Numbered from the stretch's first letter, positions 1 to 10,383 are shown. The stretch is DNA of 64,000 nt from Zingiber officinale (GCF_018446385.1 NC_056001.1:7831600-7895599); one strand, 5' to 3'. The notes: a model not told the origin generated them from the letters alone. Translations and numbers: made by a program.

Positions 1-76
1 GGTTACCCTGTCGGGTAGGTTAGTTTTGGAGGTGCCAGCTATTCTGGAGCCTCCCCCTGAATTATTGGCCATTAAT

Positions 77-1748
77 TTAGATTTTGGGTTTGTGTCGATT
101 CTTTTTATAGTTATAATCAACTTGGTGATAATCTAAATTTTGTTGAGTTTTGAATTTTGATTTTAATTTAGATTTATATTTTAGTTTTTGATCTGATTTA
201 TTCAAGTTTATATAATGTATTTTATCTTTAGGTATATAGAATTGATTAAGTCCTACTTGCGTGGTTAAGCATGCTTTCGGGACCCAAGCTTGTTTAGTTG
301 CTTTGTGTTGGGTTAATAATGATTTAAAGGTTTTGTTTGAGTTTGACTTATATCCAAGTCCGGTTTTATTATAGCATGCCTTTTGGTTATTTAGAATTAA
401 ATCTAAATTTTTAGATCTTGTTGTGAATTTTTCCAACAATTCTTTTAACTTATTAATTTCATTTTTTAATGATAAATTCTCCTCCTCAAGTGTTCGATCT
501 TGAGTTGGATTCAAATTTTTTAATTGTTCCTTGAGGTTTTGATTTTCCTCAAGAAGCGATTTATTTTTATTTTCCAATTTAACTAATTTTTTATTTAAAC
601 ACGAGATAATTCTAAAGAATTTACGATTTAAGTTTAGGTATACCTCTTCGGAACCTTCGGAAACGAGTGCGGACTCGTGGCTCGATTCGGGTTCGGACCC
701 GTCTTCCGATTCCTCTGATTCGTCTTCTGTTTCAGCTTCGCGAGCCATCAGCGCGAGGTGACTTTGGTGCTTTTGCCTTTCTCCTTCCGATTCGTCTGAG
801 GAGGAATCGTCCCATGTTGCTTTGAGGGATTTCTTCTTTGTTGACTTTGGTTTGTCAAGTTTCAATCTTGGGCATTCGTTCTTGTAGTGCCCCTTTTTGT
901 TACATCCGAAACATGTGACATTTCTTGAGTCGGCTGGCGAACTGATCTTCTGAAGATCCTGTTTGCTGAAGCTTCTCTTTTTCCTGGTGAACATTTTCCT
1001 TACCAGGTTCACCAGGTGTTCTTCGTCTTCAGAGTCTTGATCGGAATCTTCTTCAGATTCGGGCTTGTTCTTCTTTTCTTTAGAGGAACCTGCAAATAAA
1101 GCTACACCTTTCTCGACCCCGGCGTTAGTTTGCTCATGAAGTTCTAATTCACAAAAGAGTTCATCCAATTTTAATTTAGATTAAATTTTTTGAAATTTTG
1201 TAAGCATCTACGATTGATGCCCACAAATTGTTTCGCGGAAAAGCATTTAACGCGTACCTGATTAAGTCTCGGTTCTCCATTTGGTGGCCTATCGCGTGGA
1301 GACCGTTGAGGATATCTTTGACCCTCGCGTGGAGCTGACTTGCCGTTTCTCCTTCCTGCATTTTTATATTAAAAATTTTATTTAACAGCAAATCTCTTTT
1401 TGTTACCTTCGCGTCGCTTGTTCCTTCGTGCAGCTCGATCAGTTTATCCCAAAGCTCCTTAGCGTTTTGATGCGGTTCGACCCGGTTCAGTTCTTCTCGT
1501 GTTAGTCCGCAGTGTAGAGTATTGATGGCTTTGTTTTCAATTGATGCCTTTTTCTTTATATCATTTGTCCAGTCTTCAGGGTCTACTATGTTCCCGGAGT
1601 TGTCTACTGGAATTTTGTAAGCCCTTGTGACGCTCATCCATTGGTCGTAGTCTGTCTTCATGTAGACCTCCATTCTCCTCTTCCGATACGAAAAGTCATC
1701 CCCGTTGAATAGGGAGGACGTCATCTTGAAGCCTTCTTGTTGAGACAT
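77..1748 (-). pseudogene. Copia-A gag (UBN2-type), one frameshift
   Basis: Encodes the copia Gag capsid/nucleocapsid protein. The ATG at 1748 matches the start of the Copia-E gag; the frame opens slightly earlier at a GTG. The N-terminal half has the copia gag-polypeptide (UBN2-like) pattern, with FNGDDFSYWKRRME-like and AKELWDKLIELHEG motifs. A CCHC zinc knuckle, CFGCNKKGHYKNEC, lies near 885-925. A Glu/Ser-rich stretch and a Lys/Leu coiled coil follow, with the GLGYKSN and WVPKAC motifs near the end. The frame ends at 1176 and resumes at 1168 in another frame, so there is an indel at about 1168-1190. Downstream the frame stays open to a stop at 77. Without the indel it would make a Gag of about 550 residues. 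Pol is off the window. Confidence 0.85.
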
Positions 1749-1966
1749 CTTATCCTGCACACACTAAATTAACTGGAAAAAAATCCCAAGACTTCGTCTT
1801 GGATTAGCAGTCTGGGAGAAATAGAAACTCTAAGTTGGTGTTGTACCAATTTAGATTTTAAATGCAACGAGAAAAAATCTTCCAAAAAGATAATAATATC
1901 AGTTTGGAATTGTTAAAAAATGATTTCACCCCCATCGATTGGTGGTTGCACCAAATCGAGGCGACT

Positions 1967-1980
1967 GCTCCGATACCACT
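1967..1980 (-). promoter_or_regulatory. Copia-A primer-binding site
   Basis: Reads AGTGGTATCGGAGC on the minus strand directly after the LTR end. This resembles the TGGTATCAGAGC site complementary to initiator Met-tRNA used by most plant copia elements, with A-to-G at one position. Confidence 0.75.
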
Positions 1981-3092
1981 TGTAAGACCGTTAGATTCGA
2001 TAGAGGGGGTGAATATCGATTCGAAAATCTCGAGTTAAGACGCAGAAGAAGTAAAGAGATGAACACTGTTGATTTTTACTTCGTTCGGAGCCTGTGCGAC
2101 TCCTACTCGAAGGCCGTACTCCTTGAGTACTTTCGTTGGGCAATTCACTAGCAATTCGGATAATTACAATTTACGTACAAATATTGCTAATGAAAGAAAG
2201 AAAACAAAGCTAACGACAAACAATGAATTAAAAAGAGAGCCGGAGTGAGTCGTCGAGCTTTGTGAGCGTCGTTGGGCCTTGAGCGGCGAGTGATTGGACT
2301 CGAGTTCTCGAGGCGATATCATGAAGCTCTGCACGGGGCTTCTTTATATCTTTGCTCGGGCGCTGGATCCCTTAGGCGCACTGGAATGTGACGTACTCCC
2401 AACCAGCATGCTCCAAGTGTCAACGTCGTCACGGGATAAAATTTGCCTCGGCGCTGGATCCCTTCAGCGGATTCAGCGCCGGAGCCATTCAGGCGCCGGA
2501 CCTCATTCCCTACGCAAAGCAGGTGTTAGTCCGAGGCAAATAAACCCTGCAGCACAGTTTGTTAGCACATTTTTACAGATACGCTAAGTAATAAAATTAG
2601 CATCAAGTGGATTAGATGCTTTCAGAGCGGAATCTAGTCACGATCTCGACTTAGATATCGAAATGGATCTAAGCCGGATCGACGCCTAATGTTCCCTTCC
2701 GGGAACGCGTCCTCGCAGTCACTCCCCTCCGGTGACTTACCTTACTTACCCCGGGCGTCCGGTCAGCCCGTCGGCCTGGACTTCTTGCCAAGCGTCCGGT
2801 CAGCCCGTCGACCCGCTTGGACTTCTCGCCAGCTATCCGGTCAGCCTGTCGACCTAGCTGGACTTCTCGCCAAGCGTCCGGTCAGCCCGTCGACCCGCTT
2901 GGACTTCTCGCCAGCTATCCGGTCAGCCCGTCGACCTAGCTGGACTTCGTGCCAGACATCTGGTCAGCCCGTCGACCTGTCTGGACTTCTCCTGCACACT
3001 CGATCAAAGTGTCAGACAACAACACAACTAACTTAACCTATTTGTCATTCATCAAAACCTGGGTTAGACCGTTAGTGCTACCCGCACCAACA
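1981..3092 (-). repeat. Copia-A 5' LTR (1112 bp)
   Basis: Begins TGTTGGTGCG (at 3092) and ends CTTACA (at 1981) on the minus strand, as in both Copia-E LTRs. It holds a tandem array of about 50-bp units at 2735-2990 built on GGTCGACGGGCTGACCGG. GGCGCC/GCGCTGG-type short palindromes (about 2355-2500) lie just upstream of a TATA box, TATAAAG (2342-2348 on the plus strand). U3, R and U5 cannot be delimited by eye. Confidence 0.88.
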
Positions 3093-4071
3093 CCTTCCTC
3101 GGGGGCCGTTGGTTCCCCGGAGGGGATAGTTCCGCTGGCCACCTGCTGTTGAGAGGCCTGAGCGGCCGATTCAGCCTGGGTGCAACTCTCTCCTTCGTGA
3201 GAACCGACCGGCTGAATACCCAGCGCTTCCATTTCCTTAGCCGCAGCAGCCTCCAATGCCGCTGCCTTTCTCTTCAGAACGCCGGCCATCACCGAGTCCA
3301 TGACGATGTTAGCTGCATGGAAAGGAGAAGAAATCAGTTAGCAATTAAAGCAAATGCCCAAGCAAAATTCTTACCGAAGCCGGTCGGAAGTGGGGTCCGT
3401 ATAGGACTCAGCCCGAAAATGTACATCACTCCCTCGTGAAGAAGTTTGTTGATGTCAAGTCGCAAACCGGCTAGTACATTTGCGGCATGAAGATAATCCG
3501 GTCGGGTCTTTAATTTCTTCAACTCGGGAGTAGGAGGCAGACTGACCAGCCACTGGGTCGGGAAGTTCGGCTGATTGGGCATGCGGATGTAGAAATAATA
3601 GTCCTTCCAATGTTTATTGGAGGTGGGTAGTTTGTTGAAAAAGACCAAGCCGGGTCGAGCTTGGAACATAAAGGTGTCCGGCTCGGCTTGCTTAGGATAG
3701 TAGAAATAAAAGAAGACCTCCGGTCGGAGGGGGATGTTGTGAATCTTAAACAAAACAACAACGCCACAGATGAGACGGAAAGTATTGGGCACTAAATTGC
3801 CGAGCGGCACACCAAAATAATTACAGACATCTACTATGAAGGGATGTACAGGAAACCGTAGACCAGCGGTAAATTGGTCGCGAAAGACACAGAAAGCGCC
3901 GCGCGGCGGTCTGTTTGGCCAAGCGGAGGGACCAGCAAGGCGAACTTCGAAATCCTCGGGGATTTCGAAATTGTCTGTCAAAAGATCGAAATCTCGTTGT
4001 TCGAATCGGGACCGCATGGTAGTATACCATGGGCCGAGGGATTGTTCTTCGGGATAAGAAGAACTGGCCAT
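3093..4071 (-). pseudogene. Gypsy-1 antisense gene (Transposase_28-like), cut by Copia-A
   Basis: Antisense additional ORF as known from Tat-lineage gypsy elements. Exon 1 runs from the ATG at 4071 to 3375, a GTAAG...CAG intron fills 3374-3313, and exon 2 starts at 3312. Exon 2 stays open until Copia-A interrupts it at 3093. The N-terminal domain resembles the Pfam 'putative gypsy type transposon' domain (Transposase_28), with FRDQFTAGLRFPVHPF, VCNYFGVPLG, FYFYYPKQAE and NKHWKDYYFYIR motifs. Exon 2 is Ala/Glu-rich and probably coiled. No stop is seen before the junction, so it was probably intact when Copia-A inserted. Function unknown. Gypsy-2 has a homologous gene at 43333. Confidence 0.8.
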
Positions 4072-4344
4072 GATCCGGACGGAAGAAATCAAAAAAGGAG
4101 CAGAAAGGCCAGAGGAAAACAACCGACGAAGAAAAGAAGTTTCAAAGATTGGAGCTAGGGAGAGAAATGCGAATGAGACACCGGAAAAGAGGGAGGAAAG
4201 ATTTAAAACCTTACTGCGGGGAGAGGGATTAAGGAAAGGCGCCGGAGAGCGTCGGAGGGCAGAAACAAGATCGCCGGAGCACCAAAGCGCAGAGGGCAGT
4301 AGCAGAAATCGCGGAGGCGAGTGAGGGAGAGAAGGAAATGAAGA

Positions 4345-4492
4345 ATTTATAGGGTGAAGGTCGGGCGACCTCAACCATCGGATCCAGGTCACGGGAATCA
4401 AAGCATGCATCCAGCCGTCCATTTCGAATTGCTTCGACCACGTCAAAATATCATGCTACCGCCGCCGTACACCGATGACAGTGCTCCACGTG
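4345..4492 (-). promoter_or_regulatory. Candidate promoter of the Gypsy-1 antisense gene
   Basis: TATAAAT (4345-4351, minus strand) lies about 275 bp upstream of the ATG at 4071. A G-box core CACGTG in the context CCACGTGG (4487-4492) lies 141 bp further upstream. The same pair with the same 141-bp spacing occurs in Gypsy-2. The promoter role is inferred. Confidence 0.55.
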
Positions 4493-4702
4493 GCATTCAA
4501 TCATTCGGAGCATTTAATAAAAGCGTGCTCAACCTTAATGTCGAAGATTGGCGCAGAATACGAGGAGATCCGGTGAAGAGCATTGTTGATTCGCTTAGGC
4601 TACCTCTATGGTTGGCCGAGCGGATGATACAAGCACGGAGGAACCGCTCGGCCGGATTCTTAGTCCAGTCAGTCGGACTATTCGCCTCCTTCGACTAGAC
4701 TT

Positions 4703-4716
4703 GAAGGGGAGGCAAG
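4703..4716 (+). promoter_or_regulatory. Gypsy-1 polypurine tract
   Basis: GAAGGGGAGGCAAG sits immediately before the LTR start at 4717. This is the position and composition expected for the plus-strand DNA primer. Gypsy-2 has a near-identical tract. Confidence 0.8.
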
Positions 4717-5502
4717 TGATCCGGTAGTAAGAGCAGGGGGCCCCGCCATGGGAAGTCAACGCCACGTGGAAGCCATAGTGGCAGTCGTCCGCCCGGAGAG
4801 GGCAGGGTCCGATCGGCTTGCCGACCGGACGATATACGGCTGATGGTTAAAGGCGCCCTGTCGGCGAGGTTCCGGCGCTCAGGGGAGAAGGTCGTGGGCC
4901 GAGCGGACCCCACGCTCGGCCAAAGCCATAAGGTAACACTGCTAATAGTCCCCATAAAGCATGTGATGGAGAATCTCCCAAGTAAACCACCGCATAGGTC
5001 CGGCCGGATGTTGAGGGAGTTGTCCGCCCTGACTCTAGATCTGGAGCAAGGGGGAAAAGGACAAGGGAGGTCTTTTTCTGACAGCAGGTATGTTTCACGT
5101 GTAGGCCATGCTCCAAATCTTGTGACAGGGGATTCTGCTGTCCCATCGAGGACATGCTTTGACTGTAGCGGTATGGGTCAGGTGAGCTTTCTGACAACCG
5201 CGTACCGAGGAAATGATAAAGGACACATATGCACCTCGGTATGCGTGCCCTAACCCTTCACAACTCTATATAAAGAGCCTCAGACTTTGCCGGAGGTACG
5301 CATTCTGAGACTTTGGGAGCCACCTTTTTCATCGTTGCTTACCTGACTTGAGCGTCGGAGGGTCGCCGCCGGGAACCCCCCTCCCCGGCTCGACTTCTGT
5401 GCAGGTTCGCCGGAACTTCGTTCTAGCAGTTGAAGAGCCACGTCAGTAGTCGAAGAGCGCTCCGTGCCCAGCGTCCATTGATTCAGCCTTCGGACAGGAT
5501 CA
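4717..5502 (+). repeat. Gypsy-1 3' LTR (786 bp)
   Basis: Starts TGATCCGGTAGTAAGAG and ends TTCGGACAGGATCA, so the termini form the inverted repeat TGATCC/GGATCA. It aligns by eye, in inverse orientation, with the LTRs of Gypsy-2 (41900-42694 and 61399-62194). TATATAAAG at about 5269-5277 is a probable LTR TATA box. Confidence 0.85.
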
Positions 5503-5660
5503 GAGTTCTTTGGAGCTTCGAAACCTTCCATAAGAGCAAACCATTGCTCTATCTCCACCATCAAGAAATTCTCGATCCTTGATCTCCAAAGATCGAATCT
5601 TATAGATGTGTATGGTGGAGCCACCCTCGTGTCAAATCCAAGTCTATCTTGGAATTGCAT
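5503..5660 (-). pseudogene. Copia-B gag N-terminal fragment
   Basis: Starts at the ATG at 5660 and encodes about 52 residues with the copia gag N-terminal pattern: an aromatic-rich start, then DLWRSRIENFLMVE-like and WFALMEGFEAP motifs comparable to the WKKKMEVF...ENGFEVP of the Copia-F gag. The frame then runs into the Gypsy-1 LTR, whose translation is meaningless. Strongly truncated. Confidence 0.65.
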
Positions 5661-5780
5661 CTTGAAGTTGAGCTTCTTGAATTCTTTGACTTTTGATGAG
5701 TTTGCTCCAACTTCTTCACCCTCTAGCTTTGCTTGTTTTGTTTACCCCTTCCGGCGATGATTCCGGTGAAGAGTAACCTT

Positions 5781-5794
5781 GCTCTGATACCACT
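5781..5794 (-). promoter_or_regulatory. Copia-B primer-binding site
   Basis: AGTGGTATCAGAGC on the minus strand immediately after the LTR end, a perfect match to the usual copia Met-tRNA site. Confidence 0.85.
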
Positions 5795-6285
5795 TGTTGG
5801 GACCGAAAAGTAGCTAGAGGAGGGGTGAATAGCTCGTCGCGTGCTCATGGTCGGCGTTGCTTGTTTCTTCAAAGATATGCAGCGGAAATACAAGAAACAA
5901 AAACACGCAACGCTAACAAGGATGGTTTACTTGGTATCCACCTCACAAGAGGTGACTAGTTCAAGGATCCACACCTACTCACGCACCCTCCACTATGAAA
6001 CACTCCTTTATGGTAACTACCAAAAGCGGAGAAGCCCTACAAGACTCTCAATACAAGAAGAAAAGGAAAGGTAATGAAATACAAGCACGAGCTTACAACG
6101 AGTACAAAAGCCCTAACCCTAGCTTCTTCTTCTTGCTTTTGATCCGCCTCTTGACTTGGAGGAACCTCCAAGAACCTTCAAGAACTGGCGATCTGGAGCT
6201 TAGTGAGAGCATGGCGTTCATAATATTATTGAACGTTCTCTAGAAAAAGCGTTGACAAACGACCTTTATCTACGCCAACGGTAGG

Positions 6286-6620
6286 ATCCCGATCGATTGG
6301 ATTGCTCCCAATCGATCGGGGAGGCTTTGGATCGATCCACGGATCGATCTAGAGCGCCTCTGTGCTCTGAAAATTCGCCTGGATTGATCGGCTGATCGAT
6401 CCAGGGCTTATCGCGACATACAACACCTTCCCAATCGATCAACTGATCGATTGGGACCTCTGGATCGATCGGCTGATCGATCCAGAGACATTCTGTGCGC
6501 TCGCGACTTCCTCTCAATCAATTCAATGATCGATTGGGAAAGGCTCCTCGCAGGGACACCCCAATCGATCGACCGATTGATTGGGCTCCAGCCAATCGAT
6601 CGGCTGATCGATTCGGCTTC
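6286..6620. repeat. Copia-B LTR palindrome array (ATCGATC/GATCGAT)
   Basis: At least eight copies of a near-palindrome such as ATCGATCGGCTGATCGAT, 30-50 bp apart, some degenerate (AATCGATCAACTGATCGATT). The mirrored halves would pair as short hairpins or serve as two-fold protein sites. It is this family's counterpart of the different palindromes in the other copia LTRs here. Confidence 0.85.
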
Positions 6621-6829
6621 TGGTTTTTGCCCAAAACCAAGTCCCAAGCCTCCCAAACAAACATCCGGTCAACCTTGACATGTTGGTTTATCATGCCTAG
6701 CATCCGGTCACCCTTGACCTGCTAGGACTCCCTCATCAAGTGTGCGGTCACTCCCTTTGACCCACTTGGACTTTTCTTCATCTTGCCAAGTATCCGGTCA
6801 CTACCTTGACCTACTTGGACTTTCACCAG

Positions 6830-7130
6830 ATGTCTTGTCAACCTTGACCCATCTGGATCTCCTTGTGCCTGGCTTCACCCACCAGGACTTCCCTTCTGCC
6901 TGGCTTCACTCACCAGGTCTTTCACCTAGCTTCACTCACTAGGATTTTCACCTGGCTTCACTCACCAGGACTTTCACCCAGCTTCACTCACTAGGATTTT
7001 CACCTGGCTTCACTCACCAGAATTTTCTTCTGTCTGGCTTCACTCACCAGGACTTTCACCTAGCTTCACTTACTAGGATTTTCCTCACTGCCTAGCTTCA
7101 CTCACTAGATCTTTCCTTCTGCCTAACATC
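6830..7130. repeat. Tandem repeat in Copia-B LTR
   Basis: About ten imperfect copies of a 25-30 bp unit close to CCTGGCTTCACTCACCAGGA, followed by TTTTC. Each unit has an inverted CCTGG/CCAGG pair. Confidence 0.8.
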
Positions 7131-7281
7131 CCAGTTAGGACTTCCCAGTCAAGTATCTGGTCATCCTTGACCTACTTGACTCTTCTTCAATCAACCTTGT
7201 ATTGTCAAACATCGAAACTCAAACCAAGACTCAAGGTTGTTCAACCATGTCAACCTTGACCTGAGGGATGTTGCACCAACA

Positions 7282-8741
7282 GTACTGTTTCACCCGATCG
7301 GATTCTATTCCGACCTCCACGGGAACGACAGCCTCCCCTCCGTACACCAAGTGGAAAGGAGTGACCCCCGTTCCCTCCTTAGGGGTCGTGCGGATCACCC
7401 ATAATACGCCTGGGAGCTCGTCCACCCAGCTGCCTCCGACATGGTCGAGCCAAACTCGAAGAATCCGCAGGATCTCCCGATTAGCGACTTCGGCTTGTCC
7501 GTTGCTTTGCGGGTAGGCCACGGAGGTGAAGTGCTGCTGAATGTCATACCCCTCGCACCACTCTCGGAGATGCTGGCCGACAAACTATCACCCATTGTCA
7601 GACACGAGGCGACGTGGAATGCCAAACCGACATATTTTGTGCTGCCAGATGAACTTCTTGACCATCTGCTCGGTTATTTTTGCCAGTGGCTCGGCCTCGA
7701 CCCATTTGGAGAAATATTCCACCGCCACGAGCAAAAACTTCCGCTGCCCGGTCGCCATAGGGAAAGGTCCCACAATGTCCATGCCCCATTGGTCGAACGG
7801 GCAGGATATTGTAGACGCCTTCATTTCCTCCGTTGCCCGATGGGATAAATTGTGATATTTTTGACAGGACAGACAGGTAGTGACGGTCCGAGCAGCATCT
7901 TCCTGGAGAGTCGGCCAAAAGTACCCGGCCAGCAGAATCTTCCTTGCCAGCGAGCGACCGCCCGGATGCCCTCCGCAGGATCCTCGATGTACTTCCTGTA
8001 AAATGTACTCTGCATCTTCCGAGCTAACATATTTTAGCAGCAGTTTGAAGAAAGCCTTTTTGTAAAGCTGATCCCCGATGAAGGTGAACCGACCAGCTCT
8101 CTTCCTCAGCAACTTAGCTTCTTCCCGATCGGACGGCATAGCTCCCGATCGCAAAAATTCCACTATGGTCGTCCTCCAGTCGCTCGGGAATGCGAGACCC
8201 TCCATCCTGTCAATGTGAGCCACTAAGGATACCTGTTCGATCGGTTGCTGGATGACGATAGGTGATATCGAACTTGCAAATTTAGCCAATTCATCCGCAG
8301 CCTGATTATCCGCTCGGGGAAGTTTCTGCAGACTGACTTCATCGAAGTTGGCCTTGAGCTTTTCGAAGGCCTCTGCGTACATCTTCAGCCTTGCGTTGTT
8401 TATCACGAAGGCTCCCAAGAGCTGCTGAGCGGCCAACTGTGAGTCTGAATAAATTAGAACCTTACTAGCTCCTACGTGCCGAGCGGCCTGCAAACCAGCT
8501 ATGAGGGCCTCATACTCCGCCTCATTGTTAGTTGCGCGGTAATCCAGCCGAACGGCCAGATGCATATGCTCTTCTTGTGGTGAAATTAACAGAATGTCGA
8601 TGTCGCTTCCTTGCCGCGTGGATGACCCGCCCACATACACCTTCCAAATGGCTCCGGGCTTGGGGTTTTGCACCTCAATGACGAAGTGTGCCAGTGATTG
8701 GGCTTTAATGCCCATCCGGGGTTGGTACTGTATGTCGAACT
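7282..8741 (-). pseudogene. Gypsy-0 RNase H and integrase segment
   Basis: Continues the pol polyprotein after the Copia-C gap. The order is RNase H (YVGGSSTRQGS-like, NNEAEYEALIAGL, YSDSQLAAQQ), the integrase zinc domain (H...H...CLSCQKYH), then the catalytic core with WGMDIVGPFP, RRLVSDNG and PQSNGQAE carrying the D, D, E residues. In RNase H the usual first Asp of VDGSS is Gly (VGGSS), a probable inactivating change. The frame breaks between about 7588 and 7521, in the core after SDNG. Copia-B ends the segment at 7282. Confidence 0.85.
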
Positions 8742-8938
8742 TGTTGGGGTTGCAAGGTTGCAAACATAGTCCCATATTGGAAACACATGGGAAAGATCAT
8801 GGGTTTATAAGAGAAAAGATATCTCCATTGGTATGAGGCCTTTTGGGTAGAGCCCAAGAGCAAAAACCATGAGGACTTAGGCCCAAAGTGGACAATATCA
8901 TGCTATTGTGGAGATATCTAAATTTTTTCGATCCTACA
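8742..8938 (+). repeat. Copia-C 5' LTR (197 bp)
   Basis: TGTTGGGGTTGC...GATCCTACA. It contains TTTATAAGAG as a TATA candidate. The small size recalls TRIM-type LTRs. Confidence 0.85.
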
Positions 8939-8940
8939 AG

Positions 8941-8952
8941 TGGTATCAGAGC
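8941..8952 (+). promoter_or_regulatory. Copia-C primer-binding site
   Basis: TGGTATCAGAGC, two bases after the LTR end, complementary to initiator Met-tRNA. Confidence 0.85.
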
Positions 8953-9285
8953 GGGGTCGCTTTGAACTGGTGCAACCACCATTCAAGCATTTTTTTCGTG
9001 GCTTTGTCGTTTGTATAGGTTAAAACGCCTTTCGTTTTTTCCCTCCAAAACTGCTTTTGAAAAATTAATTTTCATCTTTTCACCATTGGTTGGAATTAGC
9101 GAAATATTGCATTTTCAAAAACTTGTGGTAATATTTTTTTTTATTATTTTAATAATATTTTAATAATATTTTATTTTATTTTTTCTAAATTCCTGAATTA
9201 CTATCTTATTTCTCTCCCGCACTACTAATCCAAGACTAAGTCTTAGAACAAGTTTTATTGTGTTTATTTTATGAGATTTCTTCTA

Positions 9286-10383
9286 ATGGCCTATGAAGAT
9301 GGGTACAACTCCACATGCCTACCATTGTTGTCTGACGAGAACTTCAGATACTGGAAAGACCAGGTGGAGCATCAATTAAAGACCGAAGCAGAAATATGGA
9401 CCATAGTCCATATTGGATTCACTCTCCCCACCAAAGAAGGTGTACTCATCACCTGTGAGAAGTGGGATGCACAAACAATAAGGACATTCGAGGCAAATGC
9501 AAAAGCAACTTACATTCTCCTATGCGGACTAACAAATTCAGATCTTGATCGAGTTGGAAAGTTCAACAATGCTAAGGAGCTTTGGGAGAAAGTGCTCAAG
9601 CTTTATGAGATCCCTTCAGAGTTAGAAGATCGAATAGAACCTGAGTCCGAATTTGAAATTGAATCCTCAGAGTCAACCTCCGAACCAGACTCGGAAAAAT
9701 CAGAGCAAACCGATATCATAGCACTGATGGCCAAAGACGAGATATCTGAATCTGAGTCAGAATTTGAAATGGCAACAGTCAAGGGGGAGGATCCTATCAC
9801 GGATCTAAAAGGTAAAATTGTAAATTCAAATTGTAAATCTCTCATAATCTGTTTTAAGTGTAGGGAGAGAGGACACTATAGAAATGACTGCCCCACTCGT
9901 AAGACTCGACCGGCACAATCGGAGGAGAAGGAGAAAATGATCAGGAGAGGGAAGAAATACATCAAATGCTCCAAATGCAAACTAATGGGTCACTGCAAAA
10001 GACAATGCCTAGAAAGAAGACCCAAGAATCCAGAGGGAGAAATCAAGGTTAGTACATTTACATTATATGAAAATCCAGTTTTTGCAACACATGATCGCAC
10101 TAGCTTAACTAATCCTGCTTGCTCTAGTATAGATTTCTCTTCAAAATTAGATATGCATGCTAATAATGTAATGAACAAAATTAATTCAAATAAAAATAAG
10201 AAATTAACTCTTAGAAAAGTAGAAATACAAAATAATATTTTAAAAGATAAAATTGATAAATTAGAGAAGATTGTTAATAATTTAGTCAAATCACGAAATC
10301 TAGACTTGGGTTATAAATCTAAAGTAAAACTTAAACAGTACAAACCAAGTTATAATCAAGTACCTTTTATTTACTTAACTTAA
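9286..10383 (+). CDS. Copia-C Gag with two zinc knuckles
   Basis: Open frame of 365 residues from the ATG at 9286; an in-frame ATG at 9271 would add five. The N-terminus has the copia gag pattern (FRYWKDQVEHQL, AKELWEKVLKLYE). An acidic Glu/Ser stretch follows, then two CX2CX4HX4C knuckles, CFKCRERGHYRNDC and CSKCKLMGHCKRQC, and a Lys/Asn-rich C-terminus ending in NLDLGYKSKVK-like sequence. It lacks the middle part of a usual copia capsid: after KLYE it goes straight to acidic sequence, so it may be internally deleted. Gag packages element RNA in virus-like particles; here no pol follows. It could encode a small Gag or be a decayed open frame. Confidence 0.7.
   Translation: MAYEDGYNSTCLPLLSDENFRYWKDQVEHQLKTEAEIWTIVHIGFTLPTKEGVLITCEKWDAQTIRTFEANAKATYILLCGLTNSDLDRVGKFNNAKELWEKVLKLYEIPSELEDRIEPESEFEIESSESTSEPDSEKSEQTDIIALMAKDEISESESEFEMATVKGEDPITDLKGKIVNSNCKSLIICFKCRERGHYRNDCPTRKTRPAQSEEKEKMIRRGKKYIKCSKCKLMGHCKRQCLERRPKNPEGEIKVSTFTLYENPVFATHDRTSLTNPACSSIDFSSKLDMHANNVMNKINSNKNKKLTLRKVEIQNNILKDKIDKLEKIVNNLVKSRNLDLGYKSKVKLKQYKPSYNQVPFIYLT

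Larger units (their letters stand above)
1..3092 (-). mobile_element. Copia-A, Ty1-copia element, truncated by window edge
   Basis: 5' part of a minus-strand Ty1-copia element: 5' LTR (1981-3092), primer-binding site, leader, gag, and the first bases of the gag-pol spacer. The rest lies left of base 1. It is the same family as Copia-E at 45283-54981, with matching LTR ends, leader, gag and spacer. It sits inside the antisense gene of Gypsy-1, whose reading frame stops at 3093, so it is the youngest and innermost level of the left-hand nest. The right flank 3093-3097 (CCTTC) should recur at its other end, outside the window. Confidence 0.9.
3093..5502 (+). mobile_element. Gypsy-1, 3' end of a Tat-type Ty3-gypsy element
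   Basis: Only the 3' end is present: an antisense gene (3093-4071), its promoter region, a polypurine tract (4703-4716) and the 3' LTR (4717-5502). By comparison with Gypsy-2, gag-pol would run on the plus strand left of the window, beyond the Copia-A insertion. The LTR ends TGATCC...GGATCA match Gypsy-0 and Gypsy-2. Gypsy-1 is inserted in the gag of Copia-B. Its right flank 5503-5507 is GAGTT. Confidence 0.85.
5503..7281 (-). mobile_element. Copia-B, 5' end, split by Gypsy-1
   Basis: Minus-strand copia element: 5' LTR 5795-7281, primer-binding site 5781-5794, leader, and the start of gag, which is cut at 5503 by the Gypsy-1 LTR. Its remainder should lie left of the window. It is inserted in the integrase part of Gypsy-0. 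Right flank 7282-7286 is GTACT. Confidence 0.82.
5795..7281 (-). repeat. Copia-B 5' LTR (1487 bp)
   Basis: Begins TGTTGGTGCAACATCC at 7281 and ends GGTCCCAACA at 5795 (minus strand). It is longer than the other LTRs here because it contains a CCTGGCTTCACTCACCAGGA-type tandem repeat (6830-7130) and a palindrome array (6286-6620). Confidence 0.85.

Noticed and set aside
6286..6620. CRISPR-like array of regular short repeats
   Set aside because: Spacing is irregular, the intervening sequence is similar rather than unique, and it lies in a plant LTR.
6266..6725. Many overlapping open frames rich in IDRSIDW-like repeats
   Set aside because: They arise from the ATCGATC palindrome array in the Copia-B LTR, not from a gene.
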